Translations under genes and position numbers: made by a program
DNA from: Thiotrichaceae bacterium
Lineage (GTDB): Bacteria > Pseudomonadota > Gammaproteobacteria > Thiotrichales > Thiotrichaceae
Assembly: GCA_027030285.1 (NCBI GenBank)
Contig: JALVFC010000007.1
Span: 1 to 6,031 of the forward strand
Length of the DNA stretch: 6,031 bases
Direction of reading: 5' to 3'
Notes under the pieces: model-generated
Databases searched by the model: none
What the model saw: only the letters and a program-made list of their open reading frames with translations
Told to the model about the DNA's origin: nothing
Shown: positions 5,961 through 6,031 of the stretch, piece by piece
How the letters are laid out: the number at the start of each line of letters is the position of its first letter
Numbering within the stretch: position 1 is the stretch's first letter

Positions 5961-6031
5961 TTATACCTTTACATAGTGACGAAAGTTACGCTGTGCAGTT
6001 GGTCGCGGGAAACCAGGCTGATGCTCCAGCC
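5961..6031 (-). CDS. C-terminal end of an unidentified gene upstream of the GMC oxidoreductase (5'-truncated)
   Basis: On the minus strand, one frame entering from the right edge reads 22 codons, beginning LEHQPGFPRP and ending RNFRHYVKV, then TAA at 5961-5963, two bases before the oxidoreductase ATG. The other two frames also stop within the last 60 bases, so the frame choice rests on the tight two-base spacing, on the oxidoreductase ribosome binding site sitting in its last codons, and on a plausible charged, aromatic C-terminus. In related operons a GMC large subunit often follows a small Tat-exported subunit (gluconate 2-dehydrogenase subunit 3 type). That is one candidate, but 22 residues cannot show it. 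Confidence 0.5.
   Translation of the reverse strand, partial: LEHQPGFPRPTAQRNFRHYVKV
5966..5970 (-). promoter_or_regulatory. Ribosome binding site of the GMC oxidoreductase gene
   Basis: Read on the minus strand, AAAGG lies seven bases before the ATG at 5958. It falls inside the final codons of the preceding frame, the arrangement expected for translationally coupled genes, and it decides the ATG at 5958 as the start. Confidence 0.65.

Noticed and set aside
5653..5976. 107-residue plus-strand frame near the right edge
   Set aside because: Antisense to the FAD-binding N-terminus of the GMC oxidoreductase, which has clear motifs and a ribosome binding site.
1..6031. CRISPR arrays, tRNA/rRNA genes, insertion sequences, att sites
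   Set aside because: I saw no regularly spaced repeats, no cloverleaf-like sequence, no transposase or integrase motifs and no terminal inverted repeats.

Overview
The window looks like chromosomal DNA of a proteobacterium, most likely a gammaproteobacterium. The main evidence is the RecJ protein: its motifs (GDFDADGAT, VTDHH, the LDLVALGTVADVVPLD stretch, GPRLNAAGRLDDMS, FGGHAMAAGL) follow the enterobacterial/pseudomonad version as I remember it. Base composition looks moderate, somewhat below 50% GC by eye and not counted. Species cannot be named from this, and a betaproteobacterium is not excluded.

Layout. (1) 1-1402, minus strand: most of recJ, the single-strand-specific DNA exonuclease of recombination and repair; its C-terminal ~110 residues run off the left edge. 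(2) 1403-1665: a 263-bp divergent intergenic region with a nested inverted repeat and no clear consensus promoter. (3) 1666-4274, plus strand: a compact three-gene unit. It starts with a 59-residue peptide that is almost nothing but a twin-arginine (Tat) signal. Next is a 392-residue protein with a PqqD-like N-terminal domain fused to an HPr-kinase-like P-loop domain. Last is a 411-residue nucleotidyltransferase of the NTP_transf_5 type, starting at a GTG that overlaps the previous stop. (4) 4267-4294: an inverted repeat containing the stop codons of both convergent genes. (5) 4291-5958, minus strand: a 555-residue GMC-family FAD oxidoreductase that appears to lack the usual catalytic His/Asn pair. 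(6) 5961-6031, minus strand: the last 22 codons of an unidentified gene ending 2 bp before the oxidoreductase start, so these two are probably one operon.

How the parts may work together. PqqD-like domains commonly present leader peptides to modifying enzymes, and HprK-like kinases and NTP_transf_5 proteins occur beside ribosomally made peptides, for example in some lasso-peptide clusters. Here they follow a tiny Tat-signal peptide. The reading I favour is a peptide-modification cassette, resembling what I recall being named the HPr-rel-A / PqqD system, acting on the small Tat peptide or on another local substrate. The facing GMC oxidoreductase may or may not belong to it. No substrate, product or chemistry can be proven from the sequence, and the cassette is the part of this window most worth following up.
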